The notes beneath the pieces were generated by a model, which saw only the letters and a list, made by a program, of their open reading frames with translations, did not search any database and was not told where the DNA came from. DNA of 29,068 nt. Source: JAAAOZ01 sp964496595. GTDB lineage: Bacteria; Chloroflexota; Anaerolineae; B4-G1; SLSP01. Below are positions 17,809-25,070 of this stretch, piece after piece; positions within the stretch are counted from its first letter, which is position 1; every line of letters starts with the position of its first letter. The DNA is taken from positions 1 through 29,068 of the forward strand of contig CAZCAI010000044.1 in assembly GCA_964496595.1 (NCBI GenBank). The letters are read 5' to 3'. A program made the position numbers and the translations under genes.

Positions 17809-18075
17809 CTATGTTCCGGGTGGCTGCGCGGGCGAAACCCGGCAGAGGTGATTGTAAATCACGGCAAAAATAATCGCGATGATGATCAAACCTATGCCGT
17901 AGGCTACGGCTAAGTTCAATCCAAGCACGGCGCGCGCGCCCATCCATGTGGGCTGGAACACGCTGAGTGCCACGAAACCTCCGTACACCAGCGAGTACAA
18001 AATCGCCATACGGATGCCGATGCGCGTCTTGCGTCGCTCGAATGCTGCCTCGGTGCTGCTTGCCTGCTGATTCAT
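17809..18075 (-). CDS. DUF485 domain membrane protein (YjcH-like)
   Basis: An 88-residue protein with two membrane helices (about 25-41 and 52-76), basic residues before the first (FERRKTRIGIRM) and the family motif NLAVAYGIGLIIIAIIFAVIYN. DUF485 proteins are encoded next to acetate-type symporters and are thought to assist them. Here it lies immediately upstream of the symporter in one unit. AGGAGG lies five to six bases before the ATG. Confidence 0.9.
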   Translation of the reverse strand: MNQQASSTEAAFERRKTRIGIRMAILYSLVYGGFVALSVFQPTWMGARAVLGLNLAVAYGIGLIIIAIIFAVIYNHLCRVSPAQPPGT

Positions 18076-18302
18076 AGAACCTCCTTATTGTTTACTGGAT
18101 TGTATGACGATAGGTTCATTATGGTAGCATGATTTACGATGGGGACAATCACGGCGCTTCAGGGATTCGCCGGATGCAATCGCCAGGCGCTATTGCGCCT
18201 CCCATCTGCAACCTGGTAACGACGTACAAATGGAGATAGGGAGATGTGGGAAGATTGTACTCTCACTTGGATTTGGAGGCAAAGCGAAGCGCGGCCCGCG
18301 TG

Positions 18303-18330
18303 TTGACATCACCAGCGCCTTTCCTATACT
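18303..18330 (+). promoter_or_regulatory. rlmN promoter giving a near-leaderless mRNA
   Basis: TTGACA (18303-18308), a 16-base spacer and TATACT (18325-18330) form a near-consensus promoter. The rlmN ATG begins only ten bases after the -10 hexamer, so the transcript should start within a few bases of the start codon. The rest of the 264-base gap back to the DUF485 gene shows only a weak hairpin near 18187-18202. Confidence 0.65.
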
Positions 18331-18339
18331 GGGGACATA

Positions 18340-19419
18340 ATGAACGACGAAAAGATCCAATCCATCTATGATTTGAGCTTTGACGCCCTCCAGCGCCAGA
18401 CCGCCTCGTGGGGCTTCACGCCCGACGACGCGCGGGCGGTGTGGCGGCAGCTCTATCGCAACGCGGTGGCCGATTTCGCCGCGATGACGGCGGCGCCGCC
18501 CCAGCTCCGCGCGCGATTGGCCGCTGCCTACGCGCTCGATGTGCCGCAGGTGCTGGCGCAGACGGAGGCGCCCGACGGCGGGACGCGCAAGGATCTCTTG
18601 CAGTTGGCCGATGGCGAGCAGGTGGAGGTCGTCCTGCTCCGCTATCAGCGGCGGCGGATCGCGTGCATCTCCACGCAGGTGGGCTGCGCCTGCGGCTGTC
18701 GCTTCTGCGCCACCGGGCAGATGGGCTTCGTGCGCCAGCTCACCGCCGGCGAGATCGTCGCGCAGGCGTTGCACCTCCAGCGCGATCTCCGCGCCCGCGA
18801 CCGGTCGCTCACCAACCTCGTGCTGATGGGGATGGGCGAGCCGCTGCTTAACTACGACGCGACGATCCAGGCCGTGCGCCGCCTGCTTGATCCGCGCGGG
18901 CTGCGCCTCCCGCCCAGCCGCGTCACGCTGAGCACCGTCGGCATCCCGGCGGGCATCCGGCGCCTGGCCGCGGAGCGTCTCCCCATCAACCTGGCGATCT
19001 CCCTGCACGCGGCCACGGACGACGTGCGCACGCGCCTGCTGCCCATCAACGCCCGCCATCCGCTGGACGATCTCTTCGCGGCGGTGCACGCCTACGCTGA
19101 GCAGACCGGGCGCCGCGTGATGTTCGAGTGGCTGCTGGTCGGCGGCGTCACGGACACGCCCGCCCAGGCCGAGGCGCTGGCGGCGCGGCTCGCGGGCCTC
19201 GACGCGCACGTCAACCTGATCAAGCTGAACCCCACGGCGGCCTACGACGCGGCGCCCGCCACGCCGGAGGCAATGGCCGCCTTCACGGCCATCTTGGATC
19301 GCGCGCAGATCCCCCACACCGTGCGCCAACGGCGCGGCGACGAGATCGCCGCCGGCTGCGGGCAACTTCGGAGCCGACAAAAAACCGTGGGGACGATTCG
19401 CGAATCGTCCCCACGGTAG
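18340..19419 (+). CDS. rlmN: 23S rRNA (adenine-C2)-methyltransferase RlmN
   Basis: A 359-residue radical-SAM enzyme that methylates C2 of A2503 in 23S rRNA, and A37 of some tRNAs in E. coli. The 4Fe-4S cluster ligands are C116, C120 and C123 (CACGCRFC). The two catalytic cysteines fit C109 (RIACISTQVGC) and C340 (AAGCGQLR). The SAM-binding GMGEPLLNYD and the TLSTVGIPAGIRRLA and INLAISLHAATDDVR blocks are present. The length is typical. The ATG at 18340 matches the family start and lies just downstream of a strong promoter, with no clear ribosome binding site. The last 11 codons lie inside a 32-bp palindrome that also serves as terminator for the opposite strand. Confidence 0.95.
   Translation: MNDEKIQSIYDLSFDALQRQTASWGFTPDDARAVWRQLYRNAVADFAAMTAAPPQLRARLAAAYALDVPQVLAQTEAPDGGTRKDLLQLADGEQVEVVLLRYQRRRIACISTQVGCACGCRFCATGQMGFVRQLTAGEIVAQALHLQRDLRARDRSLTNLVLMGMGEPLLNYDATIQAVRRLLDPRGLRLPPSRVTLSTVGIPAGIRRLAAERLPINLAISLHAATDDVRTRLLPINARHPLDDLFAAVHAYAEQTGRRVMFEWLLVGGVTDTPAQAEALAARLAGLDAHVNLIKLNPTAAYDAAPATPEAMAAFTAILDRAQIPHTVRQRRGDEIAAGCGQLRSRQKTVGTIRESSPR
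19379..19416 (-). terminator. pheT operon terminator embedded in the rlmN 3' end
   Basis: A perfect 32-bp palindrome (19385-19416, 16-bp arms) is followed on the minus strand by six Ts (19384-19379). This has the form of an intrinsic terminator for the convergent pheT transcript. The same bases encode the C-terminal residues of RlmN, whose TAG stop follows directly at 19417. Confidence 0.75.
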
Positions 19420-19442
19420 CTATACTTCATCAATCGCTCAAA

Positions 19443-19497
19443 GGGGATTGCCAAATCCCCGTTTCTCGTTCGGAGGCTTGGATCTAGCGATCCAAGC
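19443..19497. terminator. Two further hairpins in the rlmN-pheT convergent gap
   Basis: A 7-bp stem (19443-19449 with 19454-19460) is followed on the plus strand by GTTTCTC and may terminate rlmN. A second, perfect 9-bp stem (19476-19484 with 19489-19497) has a TAGC loop. Together with the palindrome at 19385-19416 the gap carries three hairpins in a row. Confidence 0.5.
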
Positions 19498-19512
19498 TGA
19501 GCAGTCAAATCA

Positions 19513-22062
19513 TCATGAGCGCAGTTCCGCACCCAATTCCTTCTCCACCGCCTTAAGAATACGCTTGCGCAGCTTGGCGATGTCGCGCTCGCCCAGAGAT
19601 TTGCTGGGGGATTGATAGGTCAGCGCGAAAGCCAGGCTCTTCTTCCCCGCGCCCACCTGCTCGCCGCGATAGATGTCGAAGAGGAGCGCGCGTTTGACCA
19701 GCGGATAGCCGACCTCTATAATCGCGCGCTGGACCTTTAACGCGGGCACGTCCTCATCCACCACCAGCGCCAGATCCTCGTGGACGGGCGCGTAGGTGGA
19801 GATCATCGCAACCTTTTTTCCGGCCTCGGCGCCCTCGGCGGCCGCCAACAGCGCGTCGAGATCCCACTCCAGCACCATCACCGGCTGCTCCGGCAGATCG
19901 AACGCCTCGCGCACCAGCGGATGCAGCTCGCCCAAAGCGCCCAGGATCTGATCGCCCAGCGTCACCTCGGCGCAGCGCCCCGGATGATAGGCCGGATGCG
20001 CGCCGCGCGCCCAGCTCGCCTCATCCGCCAGCCCCAGATTGCGGAGCAGCGCCTCGACGATGCCCTTGAGATCGAAGTAATCCAGTGGTGCGCGCTCGTC
20101 CGTGGCCGCATTGCGCCACCAGCGCGCCGCGCGCGGGCCGGTGAGCAACATCGCCAGCCGGCGCGGCTCCGCGACGCCCGTCTCGCCCGCCGCCGGGTCC
20201 GGCTCGCCGACGCCGTAGTAGATGTGGCCCAACTCGAAGATGGTCAAGCGCTCCAGGAAGCGATGATTGGCCCACGCGGTGCGCAGGATGCCGGGCAGGA
20301 TCGTCCGGCGCAGCAGTGAGCGCTCCGGGGCCAGCGCGTTGCGCAGGATGAGCCGCTCACCGGGCAGATCGACCGCTTTGTCCGGCGCGGGATTCAGGCG
20401 CGATTCATCTTCAGGATCGATGAGGGAGTAGCTGATGATCTCATCCAGGCCGAGGCGCACGAGAATATCGCGCACGTGATCCTCACCCTCCAGCGAGCGA
20501 TTGCGGCGCAGCTTGGGCAACTCCTCATCGATGAGCGTGTGCGGGAAGCGGTCGTAGCCCCAGATGCGGGCGACCTCCTCCACCAGATCGACGGGACGCT
20601 GCACATCCATGCGATAGGTGGGCACAGCTACGCGCCAGACGTCCTCGCCTTCCTCTTCGATCTCGAAGGCCAGGGCGGTGAGGATGCGGTGCTGCTCCTC
20701 CGGCGGGATCGCCACGCCTAAGATGCGATCCGCCAGCGCGGGCCGATAGGTCAGCGTGGTGGTCTCCGGCTGGCCGGGGTAGAGATCGCCCACGGTGGTC
20801 TCGACCTCGCCGTCGGCCAGATCGGCCATCAGCTCGGCCGCGCGCGCCGCCGCGACGAAAGGCAGCTCAGGATCGACGCGCTTGCCGAAGCGCGAGGCGG
20901 CCTCCGATTGCAGCTTGAGCGTCTGCGCTGTGCGCCGGATGTTGATGAAGTTGAAGTTCGCCGCCTCCAGCAGGACGTGCTCGGTGTCGGTATCGACCTC
21001 GCTCTCGGCGCCGCCCATCACGCCGCCGATGCCCACCGGCCCGCCGCCGTCCGTGATCAGCAGCATCTCGTCATCGAAGGTGCGCAGTTCGCCATCTAAG
21101 GTCTCCATCTGCTCGCCCTCCTTGGCGCGGCGCACGATAATGGCCGGTGTGTCGTTCGATGCGCGCGGGTGCAGCTCCTCGTAATCGAAGGCGTGGAGCG
21201 GCTGGCCCAACTCCAACATCACGTAGTTGGTGATGTCGACGATGTGGCTGATGGGCCGCATCCCCGCGCGGCGGAGGCGCATCTGCATCCACAGCGGCGA
21301 GGGGCCGATATCGACGTTACGGATCAGTGTGGCGGTGTAGCGCGGGCAAAGCTCCGGGTCGGCGATCTCCAGGTCGATGAAGTCGGTCTCCGACGCCGTG
21401 GTCAGCTCCAGGCGCTCGGCGGCCTTGAGCGGGTGATCGCTCAGCGGGCGGTCGAGCAGCGCGGCGACCTCGCGCGCGATGCCGTAGACGGATTGCAGGT
21501 GACCGAAGGGGCCTTTGATGTCGAAGTCTAGAACGTAATCGCCCAGTACCTCCACCAGCGGCGCACCGATGGGGGTGTCATCCGGCAAGTAGATGATGTC
21601 CGTCTGCTGCTCGGCAAGGCCCAGTTCTTTTTCGGAGCAGACCATCGCCCGCGAGCGGATGCCGCGGATCTTCGTTGGCTTGAGCTTGCGCTTGGTCCAG
21701 CCTTCGCTGTGACCATCGTAGAGCGTGGCGCCCTCCCAGGCGAACGCGACCTTGAGATGCAGGTCTTCCTCGCCCAGATAATCGAACAGGCTGGGCGCGC
21801 CGGTCACGACGATCTCGTTCTCCTCACCGCCGTAGTTGACCTCGGCCAGCACCAGCCGGTCGGCGTTGGGATGCTGGCGCACGTTGACGACCTCGGCGGT
21901 GACGATCTTCTCCGGGTTCCAGGGCAGTTCCGCCTCCTCGTGCCCGATGGCCTCGATGGTTTCCACTTCCAGCCCGGCCAGGTCGAGCCGTTGGCGCAGC
22001 TCCTGGATGGGCAAATCCTTCACTTTGACATAGTCATTCAGCCAGGATAGGGGGATACGCAT
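19513..22062 (-). CDS. pheT: Phenylalanine--tRNA ligase beta subunit
   Basis: An 849-residue beta chain of the alpha2-beta2 enzyme that charges tRNA-Phe. It starts MRIPLSWLNDYVKV, the standard family opening, at 22062 with AGGAG about nine bases upstream; the open frame before it is not translated by this reading. Next come the OB-fold tRNA-binding domain (KIVTAEVVNVRQHPNADRLVLAEV), the B3/B4 editing domain (YTATLIRNVDIGPSPLWMQMRLRRAGMRPISHIVDITNYVMLELGQPLHAFDYE), the B5 domain, the catalytic-like fold and the C-terminal anticodon-binding domain (YAPVHEDLALVVDEDVPALKVQRAI). The length is somewhat above the usual 800. It is the last gene of the T-box operon, separated from pheS by a four-helix-bundle gene. 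Confidence 0.96.
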   Translation of the reverse strand: MRIPLSWLNDYVKVKDLPIQELRQRLDLAGLEVETIEAIGHEEAELPWNPEKIVTAEVVNVRQHPNADRLVLAEVNYGGEENEIVVTGAPSLFDYLGEEDLHLKVAFAWEGATLYDGHSEGWTKRKLKPTKIRGIRSRAMVCSEKELGLAEQQTDIIYLPDDTPIGAPLVEVLGDYVLDFDIKGPFGHLQSVYGIAREVAALLDRPLSDHPLKAAERLELTTASETDFIDLEIADPELCPRYTATLIRNVDIGPSPLWMQMRLRRAGMRPISHIVDITNYVMLELGQPLHAFDYEELHPRASNDTPAIIVRRAKEGEQMETLDGELRTFDDEMLLITDGGGPVGIGGVMGGAESEVDTDTEHVLLEAANFNFINIRRTAQTLKLQSEAASRFGKRVDPELPFVAAARAAELMADLADGEVETTVGDLYPGQPETTTLTYRPALADRILGVAIPPEEQHRILTALAFEIEEEGEDVWRVAVPTYRMDVQRPVDLVEEVARIWGYDRFPHTLIDEELPKLRRNRSLEGEDHVRDILVRLGLDEIISYSLIDPEDESRLNPAPDKAVDLPGERLILRNALAPERSLLRRTILPGILRTAWANHRFLERLTIFELGHIYYGVGEPDPAAGETGVAEPRRLAMLLTGPRAARWWRNAATDERAPLDYFDLKGIVEALLRNLGLADEASWARGAHPAYHPGRCAEVTLGDQILGALGELHPLVREAFDLPEQPVMVLEWDLDALLAAAEGAEAGKKVAMISTYAPVHEDLALVVDEDVPALKVQRAIIEVGYPLVKRALLFDIYRGEQVGAGKKSLAFALTYQSPSKSLGERDIAKLRKRILKAVEKELGAELRS

Positions 22063-22112
22063 AGGTATTTCTCCTTCTTTGTTGTTTGGTGTCTGGTATA
22101 GATTATTTCTTG

Positions 22113-22168
22113 AGCCATAGAGCGGCACAGCGTGTTAGCGGCATAGCGGCGAAGCGACAGAGCGTCTT
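22113..22168 (+). repeat. Array of AGCGNNNN units, left flank of the four-helix-bundle gene
   Basis: Six perfect AGCG tetramers recur at an exact 8-base interval from 22121 to 22168, preceded by one degenerate unit (AGCC at 22113). The array begins four bases after the stop of the four-helix-bundle gene as read on the minus strand. Units AGCGTGTT and AGCGTCTT recur, as reverse complements, in the right-hand array. Confidence 0.8.
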
Positions 22169-22172
22169 GGGT

Positions 22173-22556
22173 TCAGTTGTATTTGCGCCCGCCTTGGATT
22201 TGTTCGGTGAGGCTGTTGATCAAGCCCTGCAAGACGCGACCGGTCTCATGGCAGTGAGACATCACAGATGCGGTCTTCGATTCCGAAAAGTAGTCCAATC
22301 GCGCCGCCAGATGGATGAAATACTCGACCTCGTTGAGCGAGCCGCGCGCCAGATACAAGAATCGACGGAAATCCTTCAGCGTATGACGGCCACAGCCTTC
22401 CGCGATATTCGCCGCGACGGACACGACCGCCCGCCGCATCTGGGAGGTCAATCCGAATTGCTCGTGCGAAGGAAAGCTCTCCGTGGCTTGATACACCATC
22501 ACCACCAGATCATCCGCCTTCTGCCAAGCAACCAGTTTCCTAAAATCGCGCATCAT
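22173..22556 (-). CDS. Four helix bundle protein (23S rRNA intervening-sequence family)
   Basis: A 127-residue helical protein of the family first seen in 23S rRNA intervening sequences (four helix bundle / S23-type). Family marks are FRKLVAWQKADDLVVMVYQATESFP, QFGLTSQMRRAVVSVAANIAEGCGR, then FLYLARGSLNEVEYFIHLAARLDY. Family members are found scattered in bacterial genomes, and a related protein (Avd) accompanies diversity-generating retroelements; no reverse transcriptase is present here. The gene sits between pheS and pheT in the same direction. GGAGGG abuts the first of two adjacent ATGs, so the second, at 22553, may be the real start. It is flanked by inverted 8-nt-period arrays, which suggests insertion as a unit. 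Its function is unknown. Confidence 0.9.
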   Translation of the reverse strand: MMRDFRKLVAWQKADDLVVMVYQATESFPSHEQFGLTSQMRRAVVSVAANIAEGCGRHTLKDFRRFLYLARGSLNEVEYFIHLAARLDYFSESKTASVMSHCHETGRVLQGLINSLTEQIQGGRKYN

Positions 22557-22566
22557 CCCTCCAACT

Positions 22567-22626
22567 CACTGAATCACTGACCCGCTAAGACGCTGAAACG
22601 CTGTATCGCTAAGACGCTAACACGCT
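22567..22626 (+). repeat. Array of NNNNCGCT units, right flank of the four-helix-bundle gene
   Basis: Tetramers CACT, CACT and then six CGCT recur at an exact 8-base interval from 22567 to 22626. Compared with the left array the orientation is inverted, so the two can pair in RNA or in single-stranded DNA at least at four of every eight positions. The array ends three bases before the pheS stop codon and starts just upstream of the ribosome binding site of the four-helix-bundle gene. Confidence 0.8.
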
Positions 22627-22629
22627 GGA

Positions 22630-23658
22630 CTAGAATTGCTGTAGGAACCGCAAATCGTTCCCGTAGAAGAGCCGAATATCGTTGATGGCGTACTTCATCA
22701 TCGCGGGGCGCTCGACGCCCGGCCCGAAGGCGAAGCCGCTCCACTCGTCGGGATCGTAGCCGCCGTTTTCCAGCACGACGGGATGGACCATCCCCGCGCC
22801 GGCGATCTCCAGCCAGCCGGTGTACTTGCAGACGCGGCAGCCTTTCCCGCCGCAGAGAATGCAATCCATATCGACCTCGATGCTCGGCTCGGTGAAGGGG
22901 AAGTAGGAGCTGCGCACCCGCATCTTGTGGCCGGGGCCGTAGAACATCTTGGTGAACTGCGCCAACGTGCCGAGCAAATCAGTCATCGTGATGTTCTTGC
23001 CCACGGCCAGGCCCTCGACCTGGTAGAATTGGTGCTCGCTGCGGGCCGTGATCTGCTCGTAGCGATAGCACTTGCCCGGCAGGATGACCCGGATCGGCTC
23101 CGGGTAGCGCTCGCGCATCACGCGGATCTGGCCTGGCGAGGTGTGCGTGCGCAGCAGGCGCGTGTCATCAACCCAGAAGGTATCCCACATATCGCGCGCG
23201 GGATGGTAGGGCGGGATGTTGAGCAGATCAAAGTTGAAGCTCTCCAACTCGATATCGGGCGCTTCGTAGACCTCGAAGCCCATCCTGGCGAAGATGTCGT
23301 AGATCTCGCGCAGGGTCTGGGTGGTGAGATGTAGATGGCCGGTGCGCGTGGGGCGACCGGGCAATGTGACATCGATGGCGCTCTTTTCCAATTCGCGCGC
23401 CAACTCCGCGTGGCGCACGCTCTGGACGCGCCCCTCGTAGATCGCCGCTAACTCCTCTTTGATGACGTTCACGCGCTTGCCGAAGGTCGGGCGTTCCTCG
23501 CGCGGCAGCTTGCCGATGGAGCGCGTCTGCAAGGTCACCTCGCCCTTGCGCCCCAAATACTGCGAGCGCCACGCCTCGAGCGCCGAGGTGTCCTCGGTCT
23601 CCTTCAGTTCGTCCAGCGCCGTGACGCGGAGTTCCTCTAGTGATTTGAATAAATCCAT
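22630..23658 (-). CDS. pheS: Phenylalanine--tRNA ligase alpha subunit
   Basis: A 342-residue catalytic subunit. The N-terminal coiled coil (MDLFKSLEELRVTALDELKETED...) is followed by the class II core: LRTHTSPGQIRVM (motif 2 region), CYRYEQITARSEHQFYQVEGL, and motif 3 FGPGVERPAMMKYAINDIR. Between them lies the usual zinc-type knuckle DCILCGGKGCRVCKYTGWLEI. The start at 23658 is set by AAGGAGG seven bases upstream; the frame stays open further without support. It lies 147 bases after the sirtuin gene on the same strand and shares its T-box leader. Confidence 0.97.
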   Translation of the reverse strand: MDLFKSLEELRVTALDELKETEDTSALEAWRSQYLGRKGEVTLQTRSIGKLPREERPTFGKRVNVIKEELAAIYEGRVQSVRHAELARELEKSAIDVTLPGRPTRTGHLHLTTQTLREIYDIFARMGFEVYEAPDIELESFNFDLLNIPPYHPARDMWDTFWVDDTRLLRTHTSPGQIRVMRERYPEPIRVILPGKCYRYEQITARSEHQFYQVEGLAVGKNITMTDLLGTLAQFTKMFYGPGHKMRVRSSYFPFTEPSIEVDMDCILCGGKGCRVCKYTGWLEIAGAGMVHPVVLENGGYDPDEWSGFAFGPGVERPAMMKYAINDIRLFYGNDLRFLQQF

Positions 23659-23697
23659 GGTTGGCCTCCTTGTGATTTGATTGAAGTATATTACGCT

Positions 23698-23795
23698 ACC
23701 CTTGCGAAGGGTGCGCAAGGTTCCCTGACTCCAAAATGCGATGGCACAGCACAAAACAATTGGGCGAGAACCGCCTGATTAACCTTCGCAAGGGT
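23698..23795. repeat. Inverted-repeat element between sirtuin and pheS
   Basis: ACCCTTGCGAAGG (23698-23710) and its exact reverse complement (23783-23795) enclose 72 bases, and the left arm also forms a local hairpin with CGCAAGG (to 23720). TTACGCT lies beside both arms. This fills most of the 147-base gap between the two genes. It may be a dispersed palindromic element or an mRNA-processing structure. Confidence 0.5.
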
Positions 23796-23805
23796 TTGGG
23801 TTACG

Positions 23806-24570
23806 CTAGCCTCCATACAACGCATCGATGAGCGCCTGCGCGACTTCCGTAGCTTTGCCCTGCAAAAAGATGTCCGTGACGTGCGGGGTGAAGTACGAGC
23901 GGCGGACGTTGATTTCCACGATGGTCGCGCCGTTCATCTTCGCCTCGCGCGGGAGTTGGCAGGCGGGCATGACCTCGCCCGTGGTCCCGATGACGAGCCA
24001 CAGATCCGCGCGTTGGGTCTCTGCAAAGGCCCGCATCTGCGCCGAGAGCGGGATCGGTTCCCCGAAGAAGACGAAATCGGGCTTGAGCAGGCCGCCGCAA
24101 ACCTCGCAGCGCGGCGGCAGCGTGGCTAACAACTCCGGGCGCGCCTCGTAGCGCTCGTCGCACTCCAGGCAGATGAGATAGTGGCTGTTGCCGTGAAACT
24201 CGATCACCGTCTCGCTGCCCGCCTGCTGATGTAGATAGTCGATGTTCTGGGTGATGACGCCGGCCAGGTCGCCCTCGGTCTCCATGCGGGACAGCGCCTT
24301 GTGGGCGGCGTTCGGTTCCGCCTCGCCGAAGTAATCGTAGAAAATCTCCTTGATCACCTCCCACGAGCGTTTGGGATGCGCCAGCGCGTAGTCAATTTCC
24401 AGAAGCTTCGGGTCGTATTTTGACCACAGCCCCTCCGGCCCGCGAAATGGCGGGACGCCGCTCTCCACCGAGATGCCGGCCCCCGTAAAGGCGATGGCGC
24501 GCTCCGCGGCTTTGATCGCCCGCGCGGCTTGCTGTATCAACGCCATATCCAGATCAGATGGATGATTCAA
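23806..24570 (-). CDS. Sirtuin, NAD-dependent protein deacylase
   Basis: A 254-residue SIR2-family enzyme that removes acyl groups from lysine using NAD+, releasing nicotinamide. Seen are the NAD-binding GAGIS (30-34) and GVPPFR (38-43), TQNIDYLH (107-114), catalytic H126 in FHGN, the zinc knuckle C134/C137/C155/C158 and the GTTGEV cofactor segment. The Tyr-x-x-Arg pair that marks desuccinylases is incomplete: Y78 is there but position 81 is Phe, which favours deacetylation. The start is TTG 24570, six bases after AGGAGG; ATG 24546 is too far from it. It is the first gene after the T-box leader and precedes pheS, so it is probably made when charged tRNA-Phe is short. Confidence 0.92.
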   Translation of the reverse strand: MNHPSDLDMALIQQAARAIKAAERAIAFTGAGISVESGVPPFRGPEGLWSKYDPKLLEIDYALAHPKRSWEVIKEIFYDYFGEAEPNAAHKALSRMETEGDLAGVITQNIDYLHQQAGSETVIEFHGNSHYLICLECDERYEARPELLATLPPRCEVCGGLLKPDFVFFGEPIPLSAQMRAFAETQRADLWLVIGTTGEVMPACQLPREAKMNGATIVEINVRRSYFTPHVTDIFLQGKATEVAQALIDALYGG

Positions 24571-24599
24571 TGGCAACCTCCTGTTCAAACGTATTGCGT

Positions 24600-24669
24600 A
24601 TTGCGTAATGAGCGAGTGACAAGATTCGATTGGTAGGTGCGCAAAGGATACACAACGTAATTACGCAAT
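24600..24669. repeat. 10-bp inverted repeat between T-box terminator and sirtuin
   Basis: ATTGCGTAAT (24600-24609) and its reverse complement (24660-24669) enclose 50 bases; next to the left arm TATTGCG is repeated. It lies after the terminator, so it would be in the mRNA only on readthrough. It could be a short palindromic insert or an mRNA leader fold. Confidence 0.45.
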
Positions 24670-24677
24670 TCTCCCAA

Positions 24678-25007
24678 CAAAAAACGCTCTCGTCCCTTGC
24701 CGGGACGAGAGCGTTAATCTCGCGGTACCACCCTGCTTGATCCATCTTCTTGCCTGATAAAGATAGAACCTCTTAGCCCCACCCCTCGCGGCGATGGGAT
24801 GCCCGGATAACGCGGGGCCAGCGGAGCCATCTACTGCGCCGAACTTATCCACTCAATCGGGCGGTTCAATGCTCAGCTCAGGGGCGAACTTCGGCGGTGG
24901 CTAACCGGGCAGGACTTCCAGTCCACGATCCTGCCTCCCTGGCGGTTTCCATAGTCCAAATTACGACCGCGTACTTTTCCCCGTCACAGCCGATAGTATG
25001 TTAAGCT
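24678..25007 (-). promoter_or_regulatory. T-box leader, probably Phe-specific
   Basis: Read on the minus strand, the leader opens with a Stem I pattern near 24986 (GACGGGGAAAAGTACG, with the AGUA of the specifier loop). It continues through a long distal arm to the 3' side CCGAAGTTCGCCCC, where the triplet UUC (24888-24886) is placed as the specifier codon for Phe. The canonical T-box AGGGTGGTACCGCG follows at 24734-24721, and a terminator hairpin overlaps its 3' region. The UGGU bulge would pair with a tRNA ending ACCA, as in tRNA-Phe. Uncharged tRNA-Phe should favour the antiterminator and expression of sirtuin, pheS, the four-helix-bundle gene and pheT. Confidence 0.92.
24679..24715 (-). 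terminator. T-box-controlled terminator
   Basis: A 14-bp perfect stem (24702-24715 with 24683-24696) with a five-base loop is followed by a run of Ts on the minus strand. It comes just after the T-box sequence, the usual place for the alternative to the antiterminator. Confidence 0.9.
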
Positions 25008-25013
25008 GCCTTC

Positions 25014-25041
25014 ATTATCATCAGAGGCGGCGAATTGTCAA
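25014..25041 (-). promoter_or_regulatory. Promoter of the T-box operon
   Basis: The minus strand carries TTGACA (25041-25036), a 16-base spacer and GATAAT (25019-25014), eleven of twelve consensus positions. The predicted transcript start near 25007 lies about 20 bases before Stem I of the T-box. Confidence 0.75.
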
Positions 25042-25070
25042 GGATTCACCGGCGCCTTTCCCCGACGACC

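Noticed and set aside
18190..19380. 396-codon minus-strand frame over rlmN
   Set aside because: Antisense of a complete RlmN; Arg/Gly/Ala-rich translation without recognisable motifs.
22173..22556. Idea that the four-helix-bundle gene is the Avd part of a diversity-generating retroelement
   Set aside because: No reverse transcriptase, template repeat or variable repeat was found near it.
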